A stretch of 64,000 nucleotides of DNA from Muraenolepis orangiensis (taxonomy: Eukaryota; Chordata; Actinopteri; Gadiformes; Muraenolepididae), in the NCBI GenBank assembly GCA_027704905.1, contig CM051019.1, positions 19,537,867 through 19,601,866 on the forward strand. Reading direction: 5' to 3'. The stretch's first letter is position 1. Every line of letters starts with the position of its first letter. The notes under the pieces were generated by a model. That model was not told the origin of the DNA and did not search any database. It worked only from the letters and a program-made list of their open reading frames with translations. Below are positions 63,671 to 64,000 of the stretch, in pieces. A program made the position numbers and the translations under genes.

Positions 63671-64000
63671 ATGACGGAGGAGGACAAGCGGCGGTCGGAG
63701 AACGGAAGCAGCGGCGACGGCAGCGGCGGAGAGGAGAAGGAGAAGGAGAAGAAGAAGGAGGCCGCCCAGGAGGAGGAGGAGGAGAAGAAGAAGAAGAAGG
63801 ACGAGGAGGACGAGGAGGAGGAGGAGGAGGAGAAGAAGAGGGAAGGAGGCAGCGAGACCCCGCTGCGAGAGGAGCAGGAGAAGGAGGATGAGCAGAAGAA
63901 GGAGAACGGGGAGGGGGGGGGAGCACACGACTGCGGTGAACCGGAGTTCGTGCACCCGGAGGGCGGCTGGGGCTGGGTGGTCATGCTGGCAGCCATGTGG
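63671..64000 (+). CDS. slc16a10: Monocarboxylate transporter family protein, 5' end (likely SLC16A10/MCT10)
   Basis: The first 110 codons of exon 1, cut by the window edge. The start MTEEDKRRSENGSSGDGSGG follows a CA-rich leader. Residues 21-80 are almost all Glu, Lys and Asp, a charged cytosolic N-tail. Then comes HPEGGWGWVVMLAAMW, the family signature at the start of the first membrane helix. Human SLC16A10 and SLC16A2 share PEGGWGW and an extended acidic N-tail; the neighbours amd1 and rpf2 point to SLC16A10, which carries aromatic amino acids and iodothyronines by facilitated diffusion. The charged tail is coded by GAG/AAG repeats and is unlike the Pro-rich human tail. Only the signature motif supports the family. 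Confidence 0.85.
   Translation, partial: MTEEDKRRSENGSSGDGSGGEEKEKEKKKEAAQEEEEEKKKKKDEEDEEEEEEEKKREGGSETPLREEQEKEDEQKKENGEGGGAHDCGEPEFVHPEGGWGWVVMLAAMW

Noticed and set aside
63589..63996. Ser- and Leu-rich minus-strand frames opposite slc16a10
   Set aside because: Antisense of the GAG/AAG coding repeat.

Overview
The window is vertebrate nuclear DNA from a teleost fish. Evidence: multi-exon genes with GT-AG introns, fish-type LINE and SINE tails, hAT and Tc1 transposons, and very heavy tandem and dinucleotide repeats. The repeat load recalls codfishes (gadiforms), but the species cannot be fixed from sequence alone.

Layout. (1) 591-6004, minus: tab2, six coding exons, with a CpG-rich candidate promoter about 7 kb upstream near 12560-13340. 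(2) 15614-33519, minus: the wreck of a cyclin-dependent kinase gene of the CDK8/CDK19 family. Thirteen exon remnants lie in the right order and phase. The gene carries missing exons, nonsense codons, frameshifts and three mutated splice donors in a row; its position beside amd1 says cdk19. (3) 35852-52752, plus: amd1 (S-adenosylmethionine decarboxylase), nine exons, 333 codons, complete. It has a TATA box, a six-residue regulatory uORF and a long in-frame ORF after the stop codon. (4) 56267-60473, plus: rpf2 (ribosome biogenesis, Brix family), ten exons, 307 codons, complete. (5) 63671-64000, plus: first 110 codons of a monocarboxylate-transporter-family gene, most likely slc16a10, cut by the window edge. 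The order cdk19, amd1, rpf2, slc16a10 matches human 6q21; GTF3C6, which lies between AMD1 and RPF2 in human, was not found.

Almost everything else is repeats. The largest is a 6.6-kb minisatellite filling amd1 intron 4, nearly free of G and apparently free of AG on the sense strand. Others are a 24-bp array with near-identical 0.36- and 0.70-kb blocks in amd1 intron 1, a telomere-like array inside the dead kinase gene, and several arrays in rpf2 introns that contain copies of the adjacent exon edge or splice site. Mobile elements include L2-like LINEs, tRNA-derived SINEs, an LTR retrotransposon with a clear 5-bp target duplication, a hAT element nested in another hAT-like element, and a Tc1 copy split by another insertion. 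Several elements sit inside minisatellites.

No operon or defence system is present. The genes act separately: TAB2 in TAK1/NF-kB signalling, AMD1 in polyamine synthesis, RPF2 in 60S assembly, SLC16A10 in aromatic amino-acid or thyroid-hormone transport. The most unusual contents are the cdk19 fossil, the AG-free intron array, the post-stop ORF of amd1 and the splice-edge duplications of rpf2.
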